Below are positions 11,046 to 23,300 of a stretch of DNA of 49,275 nt, one piece after another. The position numbers were made by a program, and so were the translations under genes. The DNA is from Sperchopsis tessellata (lineage: Eukaryota > Arthropoda > Insecta > Coleoptera > Hydrophilidae), in assembly GCA_033557685.1 (NCBI GenBank), contig JAWQRN010000029.1:1-49275 (forward strand). Reading direction: 5' to 3'. Numbering within the stretch: the first letter of the stretch is position 1; every line of letters starts with the position of its first letter. The notes below the pieces were generated by a model. That model did not search any database and was not told where the DNA came from. It saw nothing but the letters and a program-made list of their open reading frames with translations.

Positions 11046-14000
11046 CTGTAAATGGGTTAAGGCAAACATAGAAAAACTTCAATGATATAAATAACAACAA
11101 TTTTAAACCATGATAAACACATTGAATAACAACAATAGATGTACAATGACGATTTCAGATATTTGATATTGACGTATCATCTAGATACATCATCCAATAA
11201 AAGCGCTGATGAATTATATAAAAATCCAACAAAATTCAATTTGAAAATACTCGTAAGTTTATTTACATGGAGTATCGAAATTATCCCACATAAGGAACTA
11301 AAATGTGATTGTAAACTCTGTCCATCTGCCTCAAGCTCAATACATTTTCCACCAATCGAATCTAATTTGCAAATAGTACCTAAACAAAGGTCACCAAGAT
11401 ATAGCATAAGTGGTACTCTACTGTGAAAATCTGAAACATCAATCACATTCTATGCGTGTTCTTTTGCCGTTACATCTATAACTAACATTGTATCTCAAAA
11501 AATCTAGAGAGTACCGGTGGTACGGTAAGATATAAATTACCTTCAAATTCAATGTGTTTACCATTTCAAACATTAAAAAGAACACAACATTACATTCAAA
11601 GGATACTGATAGCACGCTCCGCGTCCCATTCTCGAGAGAAAGTAACAAGTACAGAGCCATTGCCTTTATCTTCAATATTAACTACGTTGCCAAACTCACG
11701 ACATTTTTCATTAAGCATTTTGAAAGTTGCTGACTGGGGAAGCTGTAAGACAACAAATTTGTTTTTAAAGAAAGGTTTAGGGTTAAAGAAAATGAACAAC
11801 TTACATTCTGAATTAAGACTTGATTGCTTTGAGTGTTAAGATTGCCAAATTTTCGTTCCATTCCACCTGTTGAACCCATCATTTGATTGGAGTTGTTTGA
11901 GTTTCCATAACCACCGCCAAAACCTCCGCTTCCTTTTTGGTCAAATCTGGAGAAGCCTCTGTTGCCGCCACCAGAGTTTTCATAGTTATCGGACTGATTG
12001 AATGACTGACCTCCTCCGTTTAAGTTACCTTGGTTTCCAGCAAGCGCCGCTAAAGATGGATTGTTTTGAACAAGATTGGCAAGACCTAAATCCCCACCCC
12101 CTACGTTACTTGACAGAAGGTTTCCTTGGAGCCCTCCCACACCCGCTAAATTGGCAGCCTGAAGAACTGCGGAAGGATTCAAGTTACCAAGACTTCCCAC
12201 ATTATTCAAATTACCCAATGCAGCGGCAGCGATGTTTGGAACAGCACCCAAAATACCTTGACCTGCCCCAGTCGACTGAGCGGAATTTTGATTTGGTAAA
12301 TTAAAGGCAACATCTCTTAGTGGCGCTCCACCATCACCAAGTCCAGCGCCAATAGATTTCAAACCATCGGGGAGTTTCATAGACTCATTGTAACGATCCA
12401 TGCGGACAGTCATCTGACGATCAAAGAGGTCTTGATTGTGGAACATCGATATAGCCTGAACACTTTCAACTGGATGGCTGTACTCGACTATACCAAAGCC
12501 TCGACTCTTTCCGTCTTTATCACAAGCCAATTCAACCCTTTGTACTTTGCCGGCCAAACTAAAAACTTCCTTTAATTTCTTCTTATCGACCTTATAATCC
12601 AACTGGAAGACAAATTTTCAATGTTATACCTTACGTCTAAAAATCACCAATTACAAGTTTGCAAACCACATAAATTATCAAAATGAAATAAAAAATCCAT
12701 TTCCAAAGAATTTAACTGAATTAATACCTATCACCAAGATCAACATATCAGTTGTAACTAATATTTGCAACGAAGGCTATCACAATAAAGTTCTATAATT
12801 CGCATCACCATATTATAAAGTGAATTTTGAATAATTATGATTTCAGTTTTCATGGAAAACAACAGGCTTAATTGGCAAAAAAATGGGAGATATCTAAAGA
12901 GTACATTTGGGCACCCAATACAAAAATTCAAAAGTAAACCCAAGGAAAATTAACAAATAGGATAAAGATTATTTTCAAAGAATACACTTAGAATGTTTGG
13001 GAGGGATAAAAAGGTGCAGGACACTTTTGGAGTTCATCTGAACGTAGGATTTTAACAAATTTTGATGAACTACCTGTTGTTTACTTATACTCGGTAGAAA
13101 GAAATGAGGAAACTATTGTGCAGTAAGTATTTGCCATAAATGTTATCAAAACAGATAAAAGGTTATGTTGCATCTTATTTATGAAAAACTTAAAAAAAAA
13201 ATAGCGCACAAAAACCTATGATCACATGACGAAATTGCAATACTAACTTAACTAAAAACAATAACAAATGAAACTAAAAACGTTTATAGCTGAGCACAAA
13301 ATATTCATTTGTCATGTTCATTCTTGATAATCAGAGACAGTTTTAGTACTTTAATCAATAAGATAATAACAGATACATTATTTGTAAACATTTGAAATTT
13401 TTTCCGATGGAATTTTTGTTAATGAAACCCTAGTTCCTGAATACATATATAGCCTTCAACAGGTAACTTACTTTTAAGAGTACTTTCTATGCTAAAGTAA
13501 CTTGTTTTGACGAATAAAGATCGAGACTGTTTATATTTTGAAATAATTTGCTCCTCAACTTTTACCATTTACTTAGAAACAGATATACATTTTTTTAATG
13601 TTTTAGATGTATTTTATTAGCCACATGAGACACTGACAAACTACCTAATCGATGTAGGAAGCTAAGAGAAAGATTAAATTAAAAAAATACTGTTGCAGCA
13701 ACATTTTATACTTGGAGTAATTTATTTTGTAGCTGTATAGGCAAGACATTCTGAAAAATGTCGATATTTTGTCCAATATAGTAAGGAACATTTTCGTCAA
13801 TGCTTTTCAGAGTCTCTGTCAATATATTCTTTAAAAATATCTTCGAATTGGTATGAGGGTGAGTCTATAATTTCTGCTATGACAAGTGAGGGGCACACCA
13901 AATGGCTTTTAATTTTGAAAACTTTCTCTTAGATTAAGTTACACTTAGGGGAGATTCTAAACTGTAAGCAAATATTTTAGCAGGTAATGCAATTAAAATT

Positions 14001-15762
14001 TATATTCCACAAATCGTGACTTACAAGTACGTACTACTTCGTTTATGAGATTTCACTACTAACAAATGAACTTTCTATAGAAATATACTATAAACTCTTC
14101 AATAGGGTTTACGTTCTGCCATAATGAAGTAATCTAAAACAGCATGCAACCCTTTTCGTTCCAAATTTTAAATAAACTTTCATTTCAGCATAGAGAGCTC
14201 TAAAAGTGGATAGCCACCTGGATTTTCCAAGTATGTCATGACTAATTATAGACCCAGAAATGCATTTTAATTAGATATCTTAAACTCAATAGTACAATAG
14301 TCCCTAGGGCATACTACAGTGCTTTTAATATACCTGTTTTATGTATTTAATAAAATAATATTCCTAATATACTTTTCTGTATAATTCCAAGGCAAATTTA
14401 AATATATATCACAAAAATTTTCAACATTAATTTTGTTACAGTATATATAAAAAATTTTCAATAGAAAGTTTACTTGTCGGTAGCATTCATTATGTCAATC
14501 CTCTTTTGTAAAGCGTATAATGTCAACAATTTAAGACTCTAAATGGAAAAATTAAAACCAGAATAAACAAATAATACTGCTGATAAACAGTATGGAATAA
14601 AACAAGTATTTCTGAATTTAATAGATCCAGTAGCGCAATTTTACATATGCAAATTTTTGGACAAGGATTTAATAATTAACTGTAACTTGCATTCACATAA
14701 TATGAATATGTCCTACACATACGTTGTATCTGGTCTAGAACCAAAATATAATCTATCTACCTATTTACATGTCCTATTTGTGTTTAAGAATTTGTATGTT
14801 ATTAAAATATTTCCTTCTTGAATCAATGCAACGCGAAAACAAAAAATTATACCAGTATCTCAACGAACATTGTACGAGGGGGAAATAGTTTTGTCATAAA
14901 TATATACACTAAATTTATTATTTAAAATAAAATTTACAAAGGCAAGGCATACAGCAATTAATATCGTGAAGGTAGAATTCCTAATTTCTATGAAACATGA
15001 CAATTGATTTAGGAGATAGGACTAGAATTTTTAGAGCCTGAGAGTATAATTCAAAACAAATGTTTGATAGCATAAATTATTTATGTACACAAGGACTCTA
15101 TTAAGTTAACAAAGATTACTTACATTTGCAACGAACACCCTTGTACATAATGGAGGCTGAATTTGCATGTTATCCAAATATTGAGGGCTTAAACCATAAG
15201 TGTTTGTCCATTTGTCAACACCTCCGGATGCTGCGATTTGTGAATAATCATTTTGACCATGATTACCACCACCACCACCGCCACGGTGTTGGTTGTTGTC
15301 ATTATTCCAGTGTCCATGGCCTCCTCTATCCTGATCTTGGCGATTGTCACGACGTCTTCCTCCAACTAAATTACCAAATTTATCACGAGAGTTTCCTGCA
15401 TCCTCCTTAATGACTATTTTGCGACCTTTTAATTCACAACGATGCATCACCTCCAAACATTTTTTTACAGACATTGGGTCAGAAAACTCAACAATACCAC
15501 AGCCTCTAGGCTTGTCATTTTCATCTACAAATAATTCAACAAATGCTACCTCTCCAACTTGACTTCGGAATAGATCTTTGATGTCCTGCCACCTACATTC
15601 ATAAGGAATGTTCGAAATGTATACTCTAGCATTGGAGGATTTCATGCCCCCACGTTCACGGCCCCTATCTTGGCTTCTGTCACGATTTCCATCGGTAAAG
15701 CGGCTTGGTCTATCCCTTCGGTTTCCGCGGTCTTTAGATTGGTCTCTAAGATCTCCGCCCAT
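10990..15762 (-). CDS. rump: hnRNP M / rumpelstiltskin-like RNA-binding protein, copy B
   Basis: Predicted nuclear hnRNP M-family protein. Coding exons are 15762-15124, 12602-11805, 11742-11607 and 11045-10990. Their phases agree and give about 542 residues, near the 632 known for Drosophila rump. The N-terminus is an Arg/Asp-rich tail. RRM1 is about 46-120 (VYISNI, RGCGIVEF). A Gly/Asn/His-rich linker with a run of glycines precedes RRM2 (about 208-282, RNP1 KSRGFGIVEY). A second linker carries NPSLAALAGNQ and Gly-rich stretches. RRM3 begins at VLIQNLP, with RNP1-like KGNGSVLVTF. The last exon supplies NLDRARIDGRTIGARMY and a TAG stop, completing the fold. Reading through the last donor instead gives ERAISIL and TGA. 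The fuller RRM3 suggests B is the ancestral-like copy. Confidence 0.9.
12603..15123 (-). other. large intron between RRM1 and RRM2 of copy B
   Basis: About 2.5 kb, compared with 0.64 kb for the same intron in copy A. The donor GTAAGT starts at 15123 and the acceptor is CTTCCAG before 12602. I see no exon or recognisable transposon inside. Confidence 0.7.
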
Positions 15763-15829
15763 CTATGTGCATTCATAAAAATACGTATGCTATTTAAATA
15801 GTACTAACATATCTAAAATTTGTACTTAC
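15763..15829 (-). other. 5' UTR intron of hnRNP M copy B
   Basis: A GTAAGT donor starts at 15829 and a CACATAG acceptor ends at 15763, immediately before the ATG. The position matches the 65-base intron of copy A. Confidence 0.75.
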
Positions 15830-15930
15830 ATTTAGAATTTTTGCAACTGTTTATATGCACAAAAAATTAAAGTGTTAAAGTGACGCCACCGAACCACTGA
15901 CGCTTGGAAAATGGCGATGTGTAGAAGAAA
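15830..15930 (-). promoter_or_regulatory. 5' UTR exon and core promoter region of copy B
   Basis: Plus-strand TGACGCCACCG at 15881-15891 and AAAATGGCGA at 15908-15917 match the pair before copy A, again 27 bases apart and about 78 bases upstream of the exon edge. The second is a good YY1/Pleiohomeotic-type word. GC content is higher than in the surroundings. Leader start inferred. Confidence 0.45.
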
Positions 15931-16600
15931 GCGCCAAACAGGAAGCCGGCAATACACAAACCCAACTTTCGGAACTGCCAATTATCACAATAGAAATTAC
16001 CGAAATAGTTGGTAGACATGGATTATTTGAAATTGATTGAAAGTTGGCTGTTCGAAATATTAATGTTATTGTTTAAAATCAGTTTTTATAAATATGCTTA
16101 AATTTAAAACGATGCAGAACTAGTACAAAATAATTTATATCTGTTCATGAGAATATGTTTTTACTCATTTATCTTATGTAGTACTTTCTAAATAACAATT
16201 ATTTAGGTAGGAATATTTTTGTAATAAAATGTCAGTAGCAAGTAGTCGAAATCAAACAAATAAACTACTTTCTCAAACAGAGAAAATGTTAATGCTCATT
16301 TGCTAGGAATAGATAGTGTGTAATCATACAACATAAAGTATAATATTAAAATAAACTTCATTATTTTTGCCCTACCTAAAGCTTATCTATACCTATAAAA
16401 CAATCAACATAGTTTGTAATGTGATACGAAATATATTGAAACAAATCCGCTAATTTATAATTAATTTAATATTTTCTCTTTAGTTATTTTAAACGGAGTA
16501 TTTCATCCGTTTCTTTCTTTGATTATTAGCAATAATGTAACTTAAAACTCGATATACAGATTAAACAAGGGTAGTCGAATTTTAAACTGCAAACATGCAG
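15931..16600. other. AT-rich intergenic DNA
   Basis: Upstream of hnRNP M copy B. No gene or repeat recognised. Confidence 0.5.
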
Positions 16601-16620
16601 CTACTCTGTCGGGTAGGCTT

Positions 16621-16990
16621 GTGATTATTCTATTTATTATTCTTTATTCACGATTTAGAATATTTTGTATAAACTATTTCTTAATTAATTCCTAAATAAT
16701 TAACATAAAATTCTACTTCATTTTAGTTTTACTATTATTTTATATTGAAATTCAGTATTTAATTGATGTATTTAATATTTCTATGGTAATCTTTGGTTTT
16801 TTCATCACATATGTTTTATTCATTGGATTGTAAAATCGAAGTCTACAGAAAACATTAGGAAGGGTTTCGTTTGGCGAATAGAATTGGTGGTTTGATGATT
16901 GTGGCTCTCACCTTCATTACAAGCTGAAGTTGGTCGCAGGGGTTCCTTGTATTCATAACTAAATATTATGATATACCGTACGCATAATTA
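16621..16990. repeat. unclassified dispersed repeat, copy 1 left block
   Basis: Similar along its length to 44586-44945. Shared landmarks include ATTTATTATTCTTTATTC, CATTTTAGTTTTA and, near 16905-16935, a stretch with ACAAGCTGAAG. It has no coding capacity. A right-hand block of the same family is at 19495-19760. Confidence 0.6.
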
Positions 16991-18575
16991 CTTAGGCTCA
17001 TTAAGTTCGGTCAATGAGTGCTTTTTGGTGCTGCGTTACTTATGCAATTCAATATAGCAGTAAGGTTGGTTGCCGATATAATTAAAAACATTATCTATAG
17101 TTCCGGCAATAAGACATAACCTCTTTATTCTTCCAATGGGTTGTAAAATTATTATTAATTGGGTCTTGTTCAATAAGGCAATTAATGATAGTTTAGTATA
17201 TACATAATGTATGTTTTCATAATGATAGTAGATAAGATAAGTAAGTCAATTTAACTTCAACATTATTTACTGAAATTGTATTTAATAAAAAGCCCTGCAG
17301 TTGTAATGTGTATTCAATAATTGAAATATATTAATAGAATATAGAAAATGAACTACGCATATTAAAATTTCCTTGGAAAAATCACGTATTGTTATAATAA
17401 AATTAATAACAAATTCTAAACCATAAATAGGGCTACGAACAAGGGAATTTTGGCTAAAGCCTTTCAGTTAGTTAGTAAGCATATTTCTCTACAGCAATTT
17501 TTTCATGAAATTTGGAAATCAGGGACTTCTATGAGTTCGAGGTTCAAATGAACTAAAGTTGAATGTAACCCTAAACATAAATTATAGTTAAAACAGACAG
17601 CCAGCCAGCGGTATATCGCATTTGTTTTTCACACTAATTTATAAAAAATATAACATGAATCTATTGTTGTAATGTATACTTTCTGATGCTGTATATGGTT
17701 TGAACACGATCTACAATACAGTACAATGATGTACATCTGATTACTTTAAATTTCCACAAATACTTCAATTTTCGATATTTTGTGGCGAAAGTGTGCTCAC
17801 TATTACCTAAGAATTATTCATTAATTTGTTTTGTTCAGCTTTGAAAGAAGTAAAATAAGTTTTATCTATAAATATTGGCTCATTCAGTTCACTTGAATTT
17901 TAAATAGTTGAAACCAAGAAACTAAACACTCGATTGTATATAATATTTGTTAACTTTGCTTCCTCAGTAAAACTTATGGTACGCCTAAAAGTGGATTTTT
18001 TTGTTATTACTCACTCTAGGTCATCATAGAATATCGAGTGGCAGCACTCTCTACCAAAAATTATCAGTAGCAAGTTTACTACTAGTTATAATAAGTAAAT
18101 AACTAATTTGATTACCTTATCTTCGGTGCACTGAAAATATAAGTGAAAATAGAGGCAAGTGACGATACGGCAATACCAAATTATAAAGTAATTAACAAGT
18201 AAAATAGTAATGTCTCTTTGGGACAACTAGGTTTTACAAAAGTTATTAAATGGTAATGATTATTATTTAAGAATGGTTACCATAGCAATGGGGTAGTAAA
18301 ATAATTTAAACAAAATGTATTCACTAGAACATATATCAAAAATAATCTTACTAGCTAGTCTAATACAGTATAATTAAATAAATACACTAATAATGCACTT
18401 AAAAATTGTCACTGCAAAAATATTCTAAGTATAAAAATAATATTTCAAGAATTTATTTTACTGCCCAGAATTTCTACATCCAATAATACACAGACAGGAA
18501 AATGGGGTCTGAATCTACCACTGACTGAAAGCATTTTATATAAAACTTGAGTGATTTCCACGGCACAGTAAATAT
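16991..18575. other. AT-rich DNA inside or beside the dispersed repeat
   Basis: No gene recognised. It may be internal sequence of the dispersed repeat not kept in the copy at 44.6-46.1 kb. Confidence 0.4.
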
Positions 18576-18897
18576 CTTCAGGCTTTTCGGGAGAAAACCG
18601 TGTGTTGGCTTTTGTTTTTGCCTATGTTTCGTCCACCGTTCCAGGGGACATAATCAAGACATATAGCTCTTAAAACTGCTAATTAAACATTGCCATGTAG
18701 CTCTGAAAAGTGCTGTTTGTAGGTGCAACTAGCTCTAAAAAGTAATAATAATAGAATAACATGTAGCTCTCACAAGTGCTAGTCAAGAAATAAGCTCTTT
18801 TAAGAGCTATATGTCTTGTTAATGTTCCCTGCAATGGAGGATGGAAAGCCAGCAAAAACAAAAGCCAACACACGGTTATCTCCCAGAAAACCGGAAG
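18576..18897. mobile_element. foldback MITE with AAATAT target duplication
   Basis: A 322-bp element whose arms (18576-18676 and 18797-18897) are inverted repeats of about 100 bp. The outer ends read CTTCAGGCTTTTCGGGAG and, reversed, CTTCCGGTTTTCTGGGAG. The inner 21 bp (18655-18675 and 18798-18818) are perfectly complementary. AAATAT flanks it on both sides (18570-18575, 18898-18903), consistent with a 6-bp target duplication. The 120-bp centre contains degenerate TAGCTCT-AAAAGTGCT subrepeats. It has no ORF of its own. A partial copy lies at 42453. The superfamily is not known to me. Confidence 0.85.
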
Positions 18898-18988
18898 AAA
18901 TATACATATTCTTAATCATATTATCTTAATATAATTTCAAAAAGTTATAGTAGGAATATCTGAGAGCTGTCAGATATGGATTATACAA

Positions 18989-19116
18989 ACTAGCCTCCTT
19001 AACCTAACAACTTGCTTAAGTTAGTTGTTTAGTTCTACGCAAGAGGGCATCATTTATTTTAACGCAAGATAGAAGCGTCATGCGTTATGTGACCGAGCTT
19101 AAGGAGGCTAAGTAAA
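18989..19116. repeat. small inverted-repeat element
   Basis: ACTAGCCTCCTTAA near 18989 is mirrored by TTAAGGAGGCTAAG near 19101-19114. The segment between is less AT-rich than its surroundings. Possible small MITE or hairpin; no clear target duplication seen. Confidence 0.4.
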
Positions 19117-19494
19117 TATGCATACCGTATGCAAAACATTATAATCTTGTGGATTTTAGGGACTAAACTGAAGGTTGCTGTTTACTTAAGATATAGGTTG
19201 GAGTTTCCGTATTAGACTTAGAAGACATAAGGTTTTGGCCTGCTACAAGGTCCACTGAAGTTTGTCGACTCCTATATCCTGAATAACTTAAGTCTATGTT
19301 CATGTCAATGTTGAGGAGTAAGTGGAGCACGGGAGGTTTGGAGTTCTCTGAAGTTTCCGGTCATGCTTTATTAGAACTCTTTCATGGTTTAATCGCAAAT
19401 CTCATTTTAGTCTGTCTATATTCTCTAAAATCCATTTTAAGAGTATCACTTCATAATTTATTTTTGTTTAACTAAGTTGCTATCTGATACTATC

Positions 19495-19760
19495 TTGTAC
19501 TTGAATATTGAAAACCTTCTGATATGTCTTTGATCTGTAAATATTCTATTCACGTTCAGTTCCATTTTGTTGACAAAAAGTTTGTTTTTGAACAGCTCCT
19601 GGAATTGAAAAGAGGGCCGGTACAATTAAGCATGCTTAACAAAATAAGTGTGCAACCACCTCAAGTCCATTCTTCTGAGGATTTATAACTGTTAATTTTC
19701 GTGTACACGTAATCACTGTCGGACGTAAAACCTGTTTGTTCGTTAATAAGTCAAACCGCG
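19495..19760. repeat. unclassified dispersed repeat, copy 1 right block
   Basis: Similar to 45725-46110. Shared words include TTCCATTTTGTTGAC, a GGTACAATTAAGCATGCTTA-like segment and TTTTCGTGTACACGTAAT. Same order and orientation relative to the left block in both copies. Non-coding. Confidence 0.6.
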
Positions 19761-20164
19761 TGTACTTAAGCTAAGAAAATAAAACCACGCGGCTTGAGAT
19801 CAGCGAGTATGAAATTATAAGAGTAATGTAAAATGAGCTTATGCATTATTAGGTTAGTCGTTACCCATTGTGTGTATCATCAACAGGCTTTAATGCAGTG
19901 AACTTACACCTAAAGGGATAAAGGAAGGGATCACAGGAGATATATAAAAACACATAAGAAACGCTAAACTTGATACCGTGTAGACACAAGGTTTGTTTGC
20001 TTGCACCAAGAAAAGTCTTCACGGGTTTAGCGATGAACGTAACAATGAGATTTACGTCGAATTGATTTATTTAAACGATACGATATGGTACTCAAGATGG
20101 CTGGTTTGCCATGTGGTTTTTATGACAAGGAAACAGGAAGCCACCTTAACCAGGTACTGTGGAC

Positions 20165-20345
20165 GAAAAAAAAACTATGCGAATGTTATTAAATCATCTA
20201 ACGCATAAGAGTGGGGTTTCGGGTTCGAGTCCCAGAGGCGGTCGCCTCTTTGTGATTACGGAAAAGACTTTGTAGTGTTCGTCTTCCGTGAAGGACATAG
20301 AACTGTGGGTCCCGTGTACTGTAGGTAAAATTAAGACCACGTGGA
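20165..20345 (+). mobile_element. tRNA-derived SINE, copy 1
   Basis: It contains a good RNA polymerase III B box, GGGTTCGAGTCCC (20221-20233). This is followed by GTGATTACGGAAAAGACT and GAACTGTGGGTCCCGTGTA. All three blocks recur in the same order at 43095-43265. The tRNA-like head does not fold into an intact tRNA and the flanking similarity continues past it, so this is a SINE. Ends approximate. Confidence 0.6.
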
Positions 20346-23300
20346 TTTAAAAGAACTAAACTAACTGCAAGCATATCTGTAATAAATACTCTCCAAAGAA
20401 AACAAAATAAACTTTTAAAGATAATATACAGCCGTAACTACTATACCCCAACTTCAGAACTATATCCAATTATCAAACAAATGAACATCGCAGAATTAAC
20501 AAAGTATGAAACTTTGAAGATAAGAAAAATAGAATCAGGAGATGCATGTTATACACATGAAAATTCAAAAAAACAAAGGCATACTTCGACACTACATAAG
20601 AACAGCAGGAAACATATACATGGACGGAGTAAGGATCAGGACTGGAGTAAAACGAATTTTGTACCAGGGTGTGCGATGTACAATACCGCAAAGCATAAGA
20701 GAAACAACAAAAAAGGGTTTAAAATGTTGCTGAAAGTCTATAGAATTCAACAAAGACAGATAATAAATTGAAATACCTATATATGTTAACCATTAAATAG
20801 ATATGGCTCATATGGGCGTTTGTGTTATTATGTTAAATAAAAAAAATATTTGACATGATCCCAAAAGTAGAAGTCAAAACAGGTCATCTTCATTTTGACC
20901 TTTATATGTCCGCCGAAAATTATCGGTCCTATTAATCTTTCCCCAATTATTTACAGCCAATATATCCGATCATTAAGGTATTCTTGATGGTCATTTTTAT
21001 TGATTTTTGATGTAGATTGTACTTGGAGTACGATATTTGTGCTATTTTTAATACTTAAGACTAGATGGAAATTTGTGAAAGTTAACAAGTTATGTATTCA
21101 ATGCTATTTTAATACTTCTAAGTGTAGATGAATGGTTGCAATCTTCCACTTTCTCCAAAATGTAGACAGTTATAGCTAACCCCATTATTTGTGTTATTGA
21201 TTATACATATTGTGTTTCATTAAAAAATCAAAAGTTAAAACCCGAAGTGATATAACATTATTTTATGCAGTTAAAATATAGAATTTTGACAAAAAAAGGG
21301 TAAGCCCATTTTTAATTATACACCTTATAATAATGGCAAGGTAAAAAGAAAAAAGAATATGCAGTTTGCTGATTTAATTAAAAATTATCTCAGATATTTA
21401 CATTTTCCTTTTTTGGCTACTTAAGCGTTTTAGTAAACAGAAATCTATATTATATATAAATACACGTTTGTTACTATTCTGGAATTATACAAAATATATA
21501 CACAATTAATAAAGGCAATATTTAAGTGAAATTCAGCACCAATCATGCAGAATTTAGTTGTCAACAATTACTTCAGTATACTAACTTGGAGTGATAATGA
21601 ATTTGAAAATGAACAATAGTAAATTTACAAGGTTTTTAATTACTATAATAGAAATAAATAAAAACAATAAGGAACTCATTATACACAATATTTATAAAGT
21701 CAACAATGTTTGAGATCGATTCCTTTTCATGTAACAAAGGTGAAAAATTGTCAAGGCCAATGAAATACAATGAAGGATACAATATTTATGTGTATTTATT
21801 TTTCATGAGAACTGATCAGAAGCAAGGCAATGGGCTGAAATTTAATAAAAACTGTTTTTGTAATCGAATAAAACTCAATACTTTTTAAAAAATAATTTTT
21901 TTTATTCATATTAAAAATAAAAATCTTTTACAAGTTCCTACTTTTCGATATTTTCATTTCATTGTAGGATTAGGTCATAAAGCCTTGACAAATTAAAATA
22001 TTTTTACATTGTTTTCAAGAGAAAAAACTACCGCCTAAAGAAAAAAGTTTGAAAATTTTCTCAATATAGGAATGTAATATCATTGATTATTTTTCAGCTG
22101 TCATTAAATCTTTTTTTAAGTATAAGAAAAAAAATCGATCTAACACCATTCTTTGATGTACGATAAAGTCGTTTTAAATAATGTGCTTGAAAATAAAAGT
22201 ATTATCATTATAGATTTAACAATCAAACAATAAAAGAAATTAATCAAAATGTTCTTCAAGAGATTCTATACTAAGAATATTATTTTATATAAATTTTAGA
22301 AATTCATTATTTTGTTAATATTTTCACATTTTTTAAATACTTGGTCTAGTTATTTCCTATCAAATGATTCAAAAATTGAAATAAAAAGCCATTCATTGGT
22401 TATAAACAGTTCTATTATATTTTTTGGTCAAGCTATATAATCTCTTTTACAGAACTTAGATAACAGTAACGAAGTCATCTTTTTCAGTTACTTGTATTTT
22501 AAAATATTTTTAATTTAAAAGTCTACCAATTTCATTATATGCTATAACATTTGTATTATTGTTGCTAGTATGAATACAAAACAATTACCAATAATATTCA
22601 ATTTAAGGTGCATTGAAATTGAACAGTGAAATATAAAAAAAAAAAAACTAAAAACAATCATTTGTAATATGTACCAGATTTCATACACTTGACATAGTGC
22701 TAAATGAATTAATTTAGAATAAATATTTTCAAAATATAAGACATCTCCAAAAGTTGTTTAAAAGAAATTAGCAGCTATAGTTTCCAATTTAATATTAAAT
22801 TTTTTCCCATATGTAGTTTGAATGATCAATTTACTGTCGAAAATATTATTAATAAAATGTAAATTAAAGGCACAGTTTATTCAAACATTACATTATCAAA
22901 TTGTAGGGATATTACTTAGCTATACAGGTGTAAAAAAATTAAAATGTCAAAGCAAAAATTTAGAATCTGTACAAAAACTTCTGATATATATATATATCGA
23001 GACTGTTCCAAATTTTTGTGATGTAATGAAAGTTTTTAATGTTAATTTAAGAGCAAGAGAAAAATAATAAAGCCTACAATATTGCTCTTTCACCTAACAG
23101 GGTGAATTATTTTGTTTTAAATTTTGTAGACATTAAGTTAGGTTTACACATGTGTAGATTTAGTGGCGCCAGTTCTTGTTTATATACTAAACTTATATTT
23201 TAGTAACCTTTCTCATTTTTCAAATACAAAAGTGGTATATCATTGTTTTATTTTGTGAGATATCTTATTATATCTAAAAATGTGATGGGAATTTTTTCAT

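Noticed and set aside
20215..20245. tRNA gene suggested by the GGTTCGAGTCC box
   Set aside because: No cloverleaf can be formed around it, and the similarity to 43095-43265 extends far past a tRNA, so it is a SINE.
20481..20771. 96-codon open frame with possible reverse transcriptase words
   Set aside because: Only a loose resemblance to LINE text in two frames; too weak to call.
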